Shown here: in pieces, positions 24,432 through 35,393 of the stretch
How positions within the stretch are numbered: the stretch's first letter is position 1
How the letters are laid out: each line of letters opens with the position of its first letter
NCBI RefSeq assembly: GCF_013387465.1
Contig: NZ_VYGV01000004.1
Location: forward strand, 41,822-105,821
DNA: 64,000 nucleotides
DNA from: Hydrogenophaga aromaticivorans
GTDB lineage: Bacteria; Pseudomonadota; Gammaproteobacteria; Burkholderiales; Burkholderiaceae_C
Reading direction: 5' to 3'
Program-made: the position numbers and the translations under genes
The notes under the pieces: model-generated
The model's input: the letters and a program-made list of their open reading frames with translations, nothing else
Database searches by the model: none
What the model was told of the DNA's origin: nothing

Positions 24432-26282
24432 ATGATTGAAATGCTGCTGCCGGAGCGCATGCGGCCCGTTCGGCTGGCTTCGCCGGAGCACCTGGGAAAG
24501 CCGCTGCTGGAGCACTTTGCCCAGGCCCGGCGGCGCATGGGGCGCGCGGCCTGGCTGTCTTCGCCGATTGGCCTGCTGGCGCTGTTGCCTTCGATCTTCA
24601 CGCTGGAGGTGTTTGACCGCGTGATCTTCCGCCAGGGTTTTTCGACGCTGGTGGCGCTGCTGGCGGGTGTGGCGGTGGCGCTGATCGTGGAGTGGACGCT
24701 GCGGCGGCGGCGCTCGGCGAACCTGCGCGAGGCCGGCGCCTTGATCGACTGGGGGCTGTCGTCCACGCTGCTGGACAAGATGCTGGGCCAGCCCTTGCGC
24801 ACGCTGGAGGACCGGCCGGCGGCGTCGTGGGTGGCCTTGTTCCGCGATGTCGGCGCCGTGCGCACCTTGCTGACGGGGCCGGTGGTGCAGTCGCTGTTTG
24901 ATCTGCCGCTGGCGGTGTTTGCGATCGTGATCGTGGGGCTGGTGGCTTTGCCGGTGTTGCCGGTGGTGCTGGGCATGGTGTGCGTGTTCGCGGCCATGGC
25001 CTGGTGGTTTGCCGACGAGGTGAAGCAGGGCAAAGTGGCCGAGCTGCAGCAGGCGCGCAGCCTGGACATGTTCACGGCCGAGATGTGCCGCGCCCGCGAG
25101 TCGGTGAAGGCACTGGCGCAGCACGAGTCGGTGGCGGCGCAGTGGAAAACGGGTTACGAACAATGGCTGGCCGAGAGCTTTTCGCGCGGCAGCGAGATGG
25201 AGGAGACCAAGGAGCTGACGCATTCGCTGCTGATCGCCTCGTCGATCGTGATCACGGCCACGGGCGCGGTGGCCGTGGCCAACCAGTGGATGTCGATCGG
25301 GGGCCTGATCGCGGCCAACATGCTGGCGATCAAGGCGATCTCGCCGATCGCCACGCTGTCGGGCGCCTGGCGCCAGCTGGCCCAGTCGATCGAGGCGGCG
25401 CGCCGGCTCGACAAGGTGTTTGCCCAGCCGAGCGAGACCGGCAGCGCGGGCGTTTCGCTGCCGCGGCCCAAGGGCGCGATGACGCTGGACGAGGTCAGCT
25501 TCCGTTATGACGAGCAGTCGGAGCCGGTGTTCAAGAAGGTGTCGCTGACGCTGGCGCCGGCGCAGTTCTATTCGGTGGTGGGCAAGAACGGCGTGGGCAA
25601 GTCGACCTTGCTCAAGCTGGTCACCGGTCTGTACCGGCCCGACGAGGGGCGGGTGTTGATAGACGAATACGACCTGCAGCAGTTTTCTCGCCATGAGACG
25701 GCTTCGTGGATCGCGACGCTGTCGCAGAACGTCTATTTCCTGGACGGCACGATCGCCGACCAGTTGCGCCGGGCGGCGCCCGAGATCACGGACGAGCAGA
25801 TCGTGAAGGCCTGCAAGCTCACGGGTGTGCACAGCTTCATTTCGCGCCTGCCCCAGGGCTATGCCACGGTCATGCGTGAAGGCGGGCGCACGCTGTCGGC
25901 GGGGGTGCGCCGCAAGATCGCGCTGGCCCAGGTGCTGCTGCGCAACCCGGCGGTGCTGGTGCTGGACGAGCCCACGAACGACCTGGACCACATGAGCGAG
26001 CTGCAGCTGATCGCCTCGCTGCGGCTGATCGCGAAGATGCGGACCGTGATCGTGGTGACGCATTCGGCCGAGCTGGTGGCCAGCTCGGACGTGGCGCTGG
26101 CGGTGTCGGGGGATGGCGATGTGCAGGTGATGACGCCGGTGCAGGCGCTGGGCGCCTACTTCAGCCCGCCCAAGGCGGAGAAAAAACCCGTCCAAGCCGC
26201 GCCGAGCCCCCTGGAACCCTCGTTGGGGGTCGTTGGACCGGATCTGGGCCTGGCCACCGCCGTGCCCGGCGAACTGCATTGA
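24432..26282 (+). CDS. Type I secretion ABC transporter (permease-ATPase)
   Basis: This 616-residue fused ABC exporter has a hydrophobic domain of about six helices at ~35-320 (SPIGLLALLPSIFTLEVFDR and IVIVGLVALPVLPVVLGMVC). The ATPase starts at ~350, with Walker A GKNGVGKST at 384-392 and Walker B VLVLDEPTND near 508. The signature loop reads LSAGVRRK instead of LSGGQxQR (from 488). No N-terminal C39 peptidase or C39-like domain is evident. It should form the inner-membrane motor of a type I secretion system with the HlyD- and TolC-family proteins that follow. The C-terminal ~40 residues are a Pro/Ala-rich tail. Confidence 0.92.
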   Translation: MIEMLLPERMRPVRLASPEHLGKPLLEHFAQARRRMGRAAWLSSPIGLLALLPSIFTLEVFDRVIFRQGFSTLVALLAGVAVALIVEWTLRRRRSANLREAGALIDWGLSSTLLDKMLGQPLRTLEDRPAASWVALFRDVGAVRTLLTGPVVQSLFDLPLAVFAIVIVGLVALPVLPVVLGMVCVFAAMAWWFADEVKQGKVAELQQARSLDMFTAEMCRARESVKALAQHESVAAQWKTGYEQWLAESFSRGSEMEETKELTHSLLIASSIVITATGAVAVANQWMSIGGLIAANMLAIKAISPIATLSGAWRQLAQSIEAARRLDKVFAQPSETGSAGVSLPRPKGAMTLDEVSFRYDEQSEPVFKKVSLTLAPAQFYSVVGKNGVGKSTLLKLVTGLYRPDEGRVLIDEYDLQQFSRHETASWIATLSQNVYFLDGTIADQLRRAAPEITDEQIVKACKLTGVHSFISRLPQGYATVMREGGRTLSAGVRRKIALAQVLLRNPAVLVLDEPTNDLDHMSELQLIASLRLIAKMRTVIVVTHSAELVASSDVALAVSGDGDVQVMTPVQALGAYFSPPKAEKKPVQAAPSPLEPSLGVVGPDLGLATAVPGELH

Positions 26283-26286
26283 AGCC

Positions 26287-27600
26287 ATGAATAAAAACCA
26301 TCCGGAGGTCATCGATGCCCTGCATCGAAAACAGCACGAGGTGTCGGGCCGTTCGCGCTGGCGTCGCTGGGCGCTGCCCGCTGTGGGGGGCATCGCGCTG
26401 ACGCTGGTCGTGGTGGCCCTGTTCGTGCCGGTGGAGATGTCGGTGACGGCGCCGGGCACGGTGGTGCCGTCGGCGCGCGTGAAGTCGGTCCAGCACCTGG
26501 AGGGCGGCATCGTGCGCGAGCTGTTTGTGCGCGAAGGGCAGAGCGTGCGCGAGGGCGATCGGCTGGTGCGCATGGAGCTGGGCGCCCAGGGGCCGAATCT
26601 GGAGGAGATCAGCGCCAAGGTGTCGGCGTTGCACGCGGCGCGCCTGCGGCTGGATGCCGAGGCCAGCGGCAAGGCGATTTCGAGCGAGATGTTTGGTGAC
26701 GACACGGCGCCGATGGTGGCGCGCACGGAGCAGCTGACCCACGAGGCCCGGCTGCTGGAGCTGCAGGGGCAGCTGGCGGCGGCCCGCGCCCAGGTCGAGA
26801 TGTTCAACGGCCGGGCGGGCGAGGTGGAGGCCAAGATCGAAGGGCATGCGGCGCGCGCGGCGCTGCTGGAGCGCGAATACGGCATCACGCGGGATCTGGC
26901 GAACGAGAAGCTGGTGTCCGACCTGGAGGCCACGCGCGCACTCAAGGACCTGGAGTCGAACCGGGCGGAGATGGCGGCTGCGCGCCAGGCCTTGCTCGCG
27001 GCGCGGGCGTCGGCGGCGGAGTCGCGCGGCAAGGTGGCGGAGGCGGAGGGCCGGTTTCGGCGCCGGGCCTCCGAGGAGTTGCTGGCCATCGAGCGCCAGA
27101 TCGCCACGGCGAACGAGGAACTCCACCGTGCCCAGGACCAGCGCAACCGCACCTTGCTGGTGGCGCCGATCGCCGGGGTGGTCAAGGGGCTGCGCCTGAC
27201 CGAGTCGGGCGGGGTGGTCAAGCCGGGCGAGACGCTGATGGAGGTGGTGCCGGCCGATGCCGAGATCGAGCTGGAGGTGCGCCTGCACCCCAAGGACCGC
27301 GGGCTGGTGCTGGTGGACCAGCCGGTGCAGATCAAGGTCAGTGCCTACGACTTCCTGCGTTTTGGTTCGCTCAAGGGGCGCGTGCTGCGGATCGCGGCCG
27401 ATGCGGACCAGGACCCGGCCACCGGGCCGTTTTTCAGGATGGTGGTGCAGACGGAGGGCTCGGAGCTGGGCAAGTCGCGCCTGCCGGTGACGCCGGGCAT
27501 GCAGGCCGACGTGGACATCATCATCGGCCACCAGCCGTTCGCCTGGTACCTCTTGCGCCCGGTGCTCAAGGTGGGTGCCGAAGCTTTCAGGGAGCCGTGA
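26287..27600 (+). CDS. Type I secretion membrane fusion protein (HlyD family)
   Basis: This 437-residue adaptor starts at ATG 26287, four bases after the ABC stop. One membrane helix lies near residues 27-47 (WALPAVGGIALTLVVVALFV). It is followed by the biotinyl-lipoyl-like beta domain (GTVVPSARVKSVQHLEGGIV) and a long coiled-coil hairpin of ~200 residues. The second half-motif is NRTLLVAPIAGVVKGLRLTE, then a beta-barrel region. It links the ABC transporter to the outer-membrane channel across the periplasm. Confidence 0.93.
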   Translation: MNKNHPEVIDALHRKQHEVSGRSRWRRWALPAVGGIALTLVVVALFVPVEMSVTAPGTVVPSARVKSVQHLEGGIVRELFVREGQSVREGDRLVRMELGAQGPNLEEISAKVSALHAARLRLDAEASGKAISSEMFGDDTAPMVARTEQLTHEARLLELQGQLAAARAQVEMFNGRAGEVEAKIEGHAARAALLEREYGITRDLANEKLVSDLEATRALKDLESNRAEMAAARQALLAARASAAESRGKVAEAEGRFRRRASEELLAIERQIATANEELHRAQDQRNRTLLVAPIAGVVKGLRLTESGGVVKPGETLMEVVPADAEIELEVRLHPKDRGLVLVDQPVQIKVSAYDFLRFGSLKGRVLRIAADADQDPATGPFFRMVVQTEGSELGKSRLPVTPGMQADVDIIIGHQPFAWYLLRPVLKVGAEAFREP

Positions 27601-29171
27601 TGTTGTTGCCTGTGAGCCGTGTGCCGCGCTGGTTGCCGCCCGCCCTGCTGGCGCTGGCGATGTTTGGGGCGGAGCGCGCGCTGGCCCAGTCGGTCGACGG
27701 CGCTGAGGACCGCGAAGTGGTGGCGCGCCGCATGGCCGATGCGCTGATCAACGCGCCCGAGGTGCTGACCGCGCGGGCCGAGCTGCGCACGGCCGAGGCC
27801 AACGTGGATTCGGCCGAGTACGCGGCTTACCCCCGGGTGGAGCTGGGGGTTTCGGGCAGCAACGGGGAATCGCCGTCGCGCAACAACCCGGCGAGTTCGG
27901 TGGACTCGCGCCTGAACGCCTCATTGAAATACACGGTCTGGGACTTCGGCCGCACCAGCGCCAAAAAACAGGCGGTGGCGTTTGCCCGCCAGAGCGCGCT
28001 GATGCGGCTGGACCAGAGCAAGGAGCAGTTTCTGCGCCAGCTGTTCGTGGCCTACCTGCAGGTGAGCCGCTACGAGCTGCTGGTGGAGGTGGGGCAGGAT
28101 TCGCGCGCGGCGCTGGAGGAGCTGGAACGCCTGGAGTCCCGGCGCGTTCGCCTGGGTGGCGCGGGCATCACCGACGCGCGGGTGGCGGCGTCGCGGCTGG
28201 CGCTGTCCATGAACAAGGCCCTGCAGTTCGAGCAGTCCTTGCAGGATGCGCGCCTCAAGCTTGATGCCCTGCTGGGCGAGCCTTTGCCGGTGCAGAGCCT
28301 GCCGCCGATGCAGGTGCCCAAGGCCTGGCTGGCGCTGGCGCAGGCGGATCTGGCGCGCGAGAGCGACCGCAGCGCGACCCTGCGGGCGCAGCGGCTGAAT
28401 GTGGACCAGGCGCGGGCCGACCTGGAGGCCGAAGAAAGCGCACGCTACCCGGCGGTGGACCTGACCTTCATCAAGCGCTACGAGTACCCGGGCGGTTTTT
28501 CGGAGAAGGCGCGCGTCGGCCTGCAGGTCAGCATGGGCTCGTCGGCGGCGCTGGAGGCGTCGGCCCGGGTGGAGCGTTCGATCAGCCGGCTGGAGACCGA
28601 GGAACAGAAGCTGGCGACCCTGGTGCGCGAGCTGCGGCAGAAAACCCTGTCGGGCTGGCAGCGGCAGCTGCTGTCGGGGCAGCGCGTGACCTTGTTGTCG
28701 TCGGCGGCGGGCGAGTCGGGCGCGGTGGTCGATGCGCGGCGCAAGCTCAACCAGGCCGGGCGGGAGACGACGCTGGCCCTGCTGGATGCGCAGGTGGAGG
28801 CCAACAACACCCTGATCGACTGGGTGCAGGCCATTTATGACATGCGCGTGGGGGAAGTGGAGCTGGCCGGGGACACCGGCCGCCTGCTGCCCGAGGAGGG
28901 GCAGGAGCTGCCGTGGCTGATGACCCTGTTCACCAGCGAGGACTACCGCAGCGACGTGCGCCACCGCCTGACCGCGGCACGGGTTTCGGCGCCGGCCCAG
29001 AAACAGGGGCGCCTGGCGCCTGCCACGCTGGCCGGCCTCCCCTCGTTCCGGATCGGCCTCAGTGTTTTGCCGGGGCCTGTTTTGGGGTCGGTGGCGACAG
29101 CCTCGGCATCGAATGTGACTTTTTTCCGCATTGATGTGAAACCATTCGAAGTACCGGCGGGTAGTTGGTGA
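27600..29171 (+). CDS. Type I secretion outer-membrane channel (TolC family)
   Basis: About 523 residues with a signal peptide (WLPPALLALAMFGAERALAQ). The ATG shares one base with the stop of the HlyD gene; an in-frame GTG lies one codon earlier. The family signs are the two helical repeats (VLTARAELRTAEANVDSAEY and TLRAQRLNVDQARADLEAEE) and the barrel segment SLKYTVWDFGRTSAKKQAV. It forms the trimeric exit duct for the substrate. A C-terminal tail of ~55 residues after the second repeat (GRLAPATLAGLPSFRIGLSV) is longer than usual. It is followed after 29 bases by the first repeat protein. Confidence 0.9.
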   Translation: MLLPVSRVPRWLPPALLALAMFGAERALAQSVDGAEDREVVARRMADALINAPEVLTARAELRTAEANVDSAEYAAYPRVELGVSGSNGESPSRNNPASSVDSRLNASLKYTVWDFGRTSAKKQAVAFARQSALMRLDQSKEQFLRQLFVAYLQVSRYELLVEVGQDSRAALEELERLESRRVRLGGAGITDARVAASRLALSMNKALQFEQSLQDARLKLDALLGEPLPVQSLPPMQVPKAWLALAQADLARESDRSATLRAQRLNVDQARADLEAEESARYPAVDLTFIKRYEYPGGFSEKARVGLQVSMGSSAALEASARVERSISRLETEEQKLATLVRELRQKTLSGWQRQLLSGQRVTLLSSAAGESGAVVDARRKLNQAGRETTLALLDAQVEANNTLIDWVQAIYDMRVGEVELAGDTGRLLPEEGQELPWLMTLFTSEDYRSDVRHRLTAARVSAPAQKQGRLAPATLAGLPSFRIGLSVLPGPVLGSVATASASNVTFFRIDVKPFEVPAGSW

Positions 29172-29200
29172 GGGTGTAGCTGACACCTTCCAAACATTTG

Positions 29201-30853
29201 ATGGTGATGTCGATGACTGATGTTCTTCCTATCGCGGGCGCTGACGCCCTGCTGCTTGATGAATTTGGCGACGAGTTGCTCGGGTCCGGCCTGATCAACA
29301 GCCTGGGTCTGGTGTCGGCGTTGCTGCTGGTGCAGGAGCAGTCGGCCCAGGGCTTCCCGACGCTTTCGCCGGCCAAGCTGGCGCTGGACGCGCTGTCCAT
29401 GGATCTGCTGAATCTGGAGCCAGCGCTCGCTTCGCTGTCCAGCAGCGTGCCGGCCGGGTTGTTGTCGTCGCTGGAGGGCGAGGCCGAAGCGCTGCCCTGG
29501 TCGGACCTGCTGGGCCAGGCGCAGACCCTGGTCAACGAGCTGGTGGCGGGGGTGTCGTCGCAGGACGGCTTGCCGCTGGAGGCGCTGGGCCTGGAGTCGC
29601 TGACCACGCTGCTGGACGACTTGCAGGTGCTGGATGCCCAGCTGCCCGATGCCCTGGACATCACCAGCCTGGCCGGCGTCTCGGGGGTGTTGGCCGGTCT
29701 GACCGACGGTCAGCTGCCCTTGAACGCTTTGGATGGGTTGGTGCCGCACGCGGCCGAAATGGCTTCGCCGGTCCTGGATCAGGAAAGTGGTCTGGGGGTG
29801 GTGGATGTGCTGACCTCGACGGTGTCGGGTGGGGTGCCGGGCGTGTCGACCGAGTCGCCGGTGGTCAACGCGCCGGAGACTCTGGCGCCGGTGACCGCCC
29901 CGGTTCAGGAAGTGGTGGCCGGAGTGCTGCCGCCGGTCGAGAACCTGGTGGGTCTGGTGCCGGGCGTGGTCGCGCCGGTGGTGGATGGCGTGGTCGAGGT
30001 GCTGGACCAGACCACGGACGTGGTGGAGACGGTGGTCGGTGCGGTCGACGGCGTGACCGATCTGCTCGGCAACGTGGTTGAGGACCTGCTGACCTCCCCC
30101 GGCGATCTGCCCGAAACCCTGGTGGACGGGGTGGAGCAGGTGGTGGGCGTGGTCGAAGACGTGGTGGGCGAGACCACCGAGCTCGTGGGCGACGTCGTGG
30201 ACGTGGTCGGCGAGGTCGTGACGGGCACCGTGGACAACCTGCTGGACGCGCTGGGTTCGACGGGCGGCCTGGGCGATGCCGGTGGCTTGCTGGAGCCGGT
30301 GACGGACCTGCTGTCGGGTGGCGGCCTGGGCGATGCCGGTGGCCTGCTGGAGCCGATGACGGATCTGCTGTCGGGTGGTGGTCTGGGCGATGCCGGCAGC
30401 CTGCTGGAGCCTGTGACGGATCTGCTGTCGGGTGGTGGTCTGGGTGATGCCGGTAGCCTGCTGGAGCCGGTGACGGATCTGCTGTCCGGTGGTGGTCTGG
30501 GCGATGCCGGCAGCCTGCTGGAGCCTGTGACGGATCTGCTGTCGGGTGGTGGTCTGGGTGATGCCGGTAGCCTGCTGGAGCCGGTGACGGATCTGCTGTC
30601 GGGTGGTGTAGATGCTTCCCTGATCGACACCCTCTCGGGGGTGGTGGAGCAGCCGCAGAGCCTGCTCGACGGGCTGACCGATCTGGGTTCGGTGACGGAC
30701 GTCGTGACCGACCTGGCCTCCGACCTGCCGGTCGTGGGCGATGTGGTGTCCGAGCTGCCGCTGGTGTCCGACCTGACGGGGGGCACGCTGCCGCTGGTGC
30801 AGGCGCCAACTGACGAAGAAGGCGGTGCGCTGCTGGGTGGCCTGCTGGGCTGA
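29201..30853 (+). CDS. Acidic low-complexity repeat protein, candidate type I substrate
   Basis: About 550 residues, unknown family. It is very rich in Leu, Val, Asp, Gly and Thr, acidic, and almost free of Lys and Cys. The first ~190 residues have LLDEFGDELLGSGLINSLGL and related hydrophobic/acidic runs. Residues ~195-350 are degenerate V-x-x-V-V/D-G repeats (TTDVVETVVGAVDGVTDLLG). Six 19-residue units of the LLEPVTDLLSGGGLGDAGS type follow. The C-terminus is Gly/Leu-rich (GGALLGGLLG). No conventional signal peptide is seen, which fits type I export. The start is uncertain among ATGs at 29201, 29207 and 29213. A strong terminator follows. Confidence 0.7.
   Translation: MVMSMTDVLPIAGADALLLDEFGDELLGSGLINSLGLVSALLLVQEQSAQGFPTLSPAKLALDALSMDLLNLEPALASLSSSVPAGLLSSLEGEAEALPWSDLLGQAQTLVNELVAGVSSQDGLPLEALGLESLTTLLDDLQVLDAQLPDALDITSLAGVSGVLAGLTDGQLPLNALDGLVPHAAEMASPVLDQESGLGVVDVLTSTVSGGVPGVSTESPVVNAPETLAPVTAPVQEVVAGVLPPVENLVGLVPGVVAPVVDGVVEVLDQTTDVVETVVGAVDGVTDLLGNVVEDLLTSPGDLPETLVDGVEQVVGVVEDVVGETTELVGDVVDVVGEVVTGTVDNLLDALGSTGGLGDAGGLLEPVTDLLSGGGLGDAGGLLEPMTDLLSGGGLGDAGSLLEPVTDLLSGGGLGDAGSLLEPVTDLLSGGGLGDAGSLLEPVTDLLSGGGLGDAGSLLEPVTDLLSGGVDASLIDTLSGVVEQPQSLLDGLTDLGSVTDVVTDLASDLPVVGDVVSELPLVSDLTGGTLPLVQAPTDEEGGALLGGLLG
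30263..30604 (+). repeat. Six tandem 57-bp units in the acidic repeat protein gene
   Basis: Six consecutive units encode 19 residues each (GGLGDAGSLLEPVTDLLSG and near copies). The units are nearly identical at DNA level. Copies 3-6 alternate between two sequence versions (GGCGATGCCGGCAGC and GGTGATGCCGGTAGC), which points to duplication of a two-unit block. Copy number should vary between strains by recombination or slippage without breaking the frame. Confidence 0.9.
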
Positions 30854-30892
30854 TCGACGACGCCCGCCGGGCGCGACCGAAGTCGCCTCTCG

Positions 30893-30927
30893 AAAAATCC
30901 CAGGCCCAATGCCTGGGATTTTTTTTG
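30893..30927 (+). terminator. Rho-independent terminator after first repeat protein
   Basis: A 13-base stem (AAAAATCCCAGGC pairing with GCCTGGGATTTTT) with a five-base loop is followed by a run of T. It ends the sigma/ABC/HlyD/TolC/repeat-protein transcript, so the next repeat-protein gene probably has its own promoter in the ~155 bases that remain before 31085. Confidence 0.9.
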
Positions 30928-31084
30928 CCTCTGCGGTGGGGTCGGTTTCGTGCAACTTCGCACGCGATGGTGGGCTCGCGCAGAAGTAGTCGGGCGGGAA
31001 TGAAACCCATTGGCGCATGGGTCAGTAAACATAACAAGCGCGTGAACAACAGGTTCACGCCACGTTTATTCAGGAACCGATCTC

Positions 31085-32992
<1,908 letters not shown>

Positions 32993-33016
32993 CCGCCCCG
33001 TTGGCTGGTTTTTGAC

Positions 33017-33045
33017 AGGCCGCCATCTGGATGGCGGCCTTTTTT
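33017..33045 (+). terminator. Rho-independent terminator after the Thr-Asp protein
   Basis: AGGCCGCCAT pairs with ATGGCGGCCT around a four-base loop and is followed by T6. The next gene's first ATG (33047) starts one base after the T tract, so that gene must be read from read-through RNA, a promoter inside or before the hairpin, or a later start codon. Confidence 0.9.
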
Positions 33046-33046
33046 A

Positions 33047-34765
33047 ATGAACGATCTTCTGCCCTCCTCCACGGTGCCTTGCCTGGCGGCCCTGCAGCGT
33101 TTCGGCGCTGAGCGGCTGCGCCTGCCCGGTGGCGACCAGGAGGTCCTGTTCCTGTCGACGAGCGACGGCAGTGAGCGTGCACTCACGGTGCTGGGACGTG
33201 GGGCCGACCTGGCGGCGGCTTGGCTGGACGCCTGGGCGCAGTGGCGCCAGCGCCAGGTCGGAGAGGCCGGGCTCCCGCGCTGGGTCCGGGTGGACCGGGT
33301 GATTCACGTGCAGGCCGCGAACTGGGGGCAGGTGCGGCGGCTGCTGGCCGGCACGAAGACCAACTATTTCGCTTTGGGCATCGCCTGGGACGCCGCGTTG
33401 GCGCAGGCCTGCCTGCCGGAGGAGCTGTGGGGGCACGCCTGTCTGTACAGCGGGGACATCAACGCCTGTGTGCCCAGTGACGAGAATTTGCGCGCGCTCA
33501 CCCGGCGGAAGTTCGGTCGGGAAACCGGTTGGCCGCAGGACGATGCCACCCCGTTGTGGCTGTTTCAGACCAAGGGCGTCTTCGTGGAGGGCGAGGGGCC
33601 GGTGCAGCTGCTGGACAACGAGGGGGTGATGGACCGGGTCCGTCGCATCGATCAGCCCGACGCGACCCTGGTGGCGGAGGCGGTGCAGCGCAGCGCGGAC
33701 TACCTGACGCGCCAGGTGACGCTGTCGGGGCGCTGGGTCTATGGCTGGTATCCCTGCTTCGACCGCCCGGTGCCGTCCTACAACGCGCTGCGGCACGCGA
33801 GCGCCGCCTATTCGCTGCTGGAAGCCTGGGACCTGACGCGTCAGCCCGCGCATCTGGAGGCCGCCACGCGGGCCATCGACCACCTGTGCCGGGAGCTGAT
33901 CAAGCCGGTGGCGGTGCCGACGGGTGAAGCCCACGTGGCCTACCTGGTCGATGAAGGCGCCGAGATCAAGCTGGGGGGCAACGGGGTGGCCATTCTGGCC
34001 CTGGCCAAGCGCATCGAGCTGACGGGCGAGGCCCGGCACCTGGCGCTGATCCGGCCGCTGGCGGAGGGTTTGCTGCGCATGCAGGATGCGGCCACGGGCG
34101 CGTTCGTGCACGTGCTGGAATTTCCTTCACTGGCGGTCAAGGAAGTGCACCGCACGGTGTACTACGACGGCGAGGCGGCGTTCGGCCTGCTCAAGGCCTA
34201 CGAATTGACAGGCGAGCACCGCTACCTGGAGGCGGTGGAGCGCGCCGTTGAATATTTCATCCAGGCGCAACACTGGCGCTCACACGATCACTGGCTGGCC
34301 TATGCGGTCAATGAACTGACCCGGCTTGCGCCGCAAGAGCGCTACTTTCGCCTGGGGCTGAAAAACGTCAGCCGGCATCTGGGCTTCATCCGGCAGCGCA
34401 TCACGGCCTACCCGACCTTGCTGGAGCTGATGATGGCCGCGAGCGCCATGCTCGACCGCATGGACACGCTGGGGCTGGAGCCGCTGGCGCTGGACCCGGG
34501 GTTTGACCGCCAGGCCTTCGAGCAGGCCCTGCACCAGCGGGCGCGCCATCTGTTCAGCGGCTACTTTTTTCCCGAGCTGGCGATGTTTTTCCGAAGCCCG
34601 GCCCGGATGGTCAACACTTTTTTCATTCGCCACTACAGCTTCAGGGTGCGCATCGACGATGTGCAGCACTACCTCTCGGGGCTGGTCGCGTACCACCAGC
34701 GTTTTTTGTCGGGCGCCCGCACGCTGGCGCCGTCAACCGCACCCGAGCTATCGGCCTCTCCCTGA
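33047..34765 (+). CDS. Predicted alpha/alpha-toroid protein of the type I secretion locus
   Basis: This 572-residue cytoplasmic protein has no signal peptide. The first ~200 residues are not recognised. From ~215 onward it has regularly spaced helices with aromatic/His loops: GRWVYGWYPCFDRPVPSYNA, LRHASAAYSLLEAWDLTRQP, YDGEAAFGLLKAYELTGEHR. This pattern is seen in six-hairpin sugar-active enzymes (GH88/N-acylglucosamine-epimerase-like or C5-epimerase folds). It might modify a sugar or glycosylate/deglycosylate the exported repeat proteins, but no catalytic pair can be named. The ATG directly abuts the preceding terminator; a GTG at 33074 is an alternative start. The OmpA-type lipoprotein gene follows. 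Confidence 0.65.
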   Translation: MNDLLPSSTVPCLAALQRFGAERLRLPGGDQEVLFLSTSDGSERALTVLGRGADLAAAWLDAWAQWRQRQVGEAGLPRWVRVDRVIHVQAANWGQVRRLLAGTKTNYFALGIAWDAALAQACLPEELWGHACLYSGDINACVPSDENLRALTRRKFGRETGWPQDDATPLWLFQTKGVFVEGEGPVQLLDNEGVMDRVRRIDQPDATLVAEAVQRSADYLTRQVTLSGRWVYGWYPCFDRPVPSYNALRHASAAYSLLEAWDLTRQPAHLEAATRAIDHLCRELIKPVAVPTGEAHVAYLVDEGAEIKLGGNGVAILALAKRIELTGEARHLALIRPLAEGLLRMQDAATGAFVHVLEFPSLAVKEVHRTVYYDGEAAFGLLKAYELTGEHRYLEAVERAVEYFIQAQHWRSHDHWLAYAVNELTRLAPQERYFRLGLKNVSRHLGFIRQRITAYPTLLELMMAASAMLDRMDTLGLEPLALDPGFDRQAFEQALHQRARHLFSGYFFPELAMFFRSPARMVNTFFIRHYSFRVRIDDVQHYLSGLVAYHQRFLSGARTLAPSTAPELSASP

Positions 34766-34832
34766 AACCCCGACGCGGTATCCGATGTATTGAAGAGGTA
34801 CCGCCAGAAAAATCATTCAACAGGAATCCACC

Positions 34833-35348
34833 ATGATCAAGCACCTCATCCCCTTGACCCTCATTGCCGTTCTGGCGGGATGTGCCGGTGTGCAGCAGTC
34901 CACCGAGCGCCGCACGATCACCCACTACGGGGGCATGTCGATCCAGAAGCCGGCACCGGTGTCGATGTCGTCGCGGAACGTCGAGTCGGTGGTCGCTCCC
35001 GGCAGCGTTCGGGGGACCCAGCTGGGCATCGTGTATTTCGATTTCGACGAGTACGTCGTAAAGCCCCAGTACGTGCCGGTGCTCGAAAACGTCACCCGCC
35101 TGCTCAAGGACAAGCCGGGCATGAAGGTGACGCTGGAAGGGCACACCGATGCGGCGGGATCGACGGAATACAACTTGGCGCTCGGGCAGCGGCGGGCCGA
35201 GGCGGTGCGCCAGGGGCTGGCCCGTTACGGGGTGTCGCAGGCTCAGGCCGAGGCGATCAGTTTTGGCGAGGAGAAGCCCGCCTTGCCGGGTCGCAGCGAC
35301 GAAGTCGACGCGCGCAACCGCCGTGCCGAAATCTGGACGACACCCTGA
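34833..35348 (+). CDS. OmpA-family outer-membrane lipoprotein
   Basis: This 171-residue protein has a lipoprotein signal (LIPLTLIAVLAGC, lipidated Cys 17) and a C-terminal OmpA-like peptidoglycan-binding domain. The diagnostic segments are VYFDFDEYVVKPQYVPVLEN, VTLEGHTDAAGSTEYNLALG and RRAEAVRQGL, ending in ARNRRAEIW. It is a Pal-like anchor between outer membrane and murein. OmpA-type lipoproteins often accompany type I-secreted adhesin operons. It ends convergently with a pilin-like gene, across a GC-rich palindrome. Confidence 0.93.
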   Translation: MIKHLIPLTLIAVLAGCAGVQQSTERRTITHYGGMSIQKPAPVSMSSRNVESVVAPGSVRGTQLGIVYFDFDEYVVKPQYVPVLENVTRLLKDKPGMKVTLEGHTDAAGSTEYNLALGQRRAEAVRQGLARYGVSQAQAEAISFGEEKPALPGRSDEVDARNRRAEIWTTP

Positions 35349-35355
35349 GGCTGAG

Positions 35356-35373
35356 CCGGCCGGCGCCGGCCGG
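35356..35373. terminator. 18-base GC palindrome between convergent genes
   Basis: A perfect palindrome made of CCGG/CGCCGG units, centred at 35364/35365, lies between the convergent OmpA-type lipoprotein and pilin-like genes. It can fold equally on both strands, so it may act as a bidirectional transcription stop. It lacks a T tract. Confidence 0.45.
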
Positions 35374-35393
35374 TGGTGCGCTTTCGGGGGCGT

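Noticed and set aside
24045..27335. 1096-codon minus-strand open frame
   Set aside because: It is antisense to the ABC and HlyD genes, which have clear motifs; the product is Arg/His/Gln-rich and without domains.
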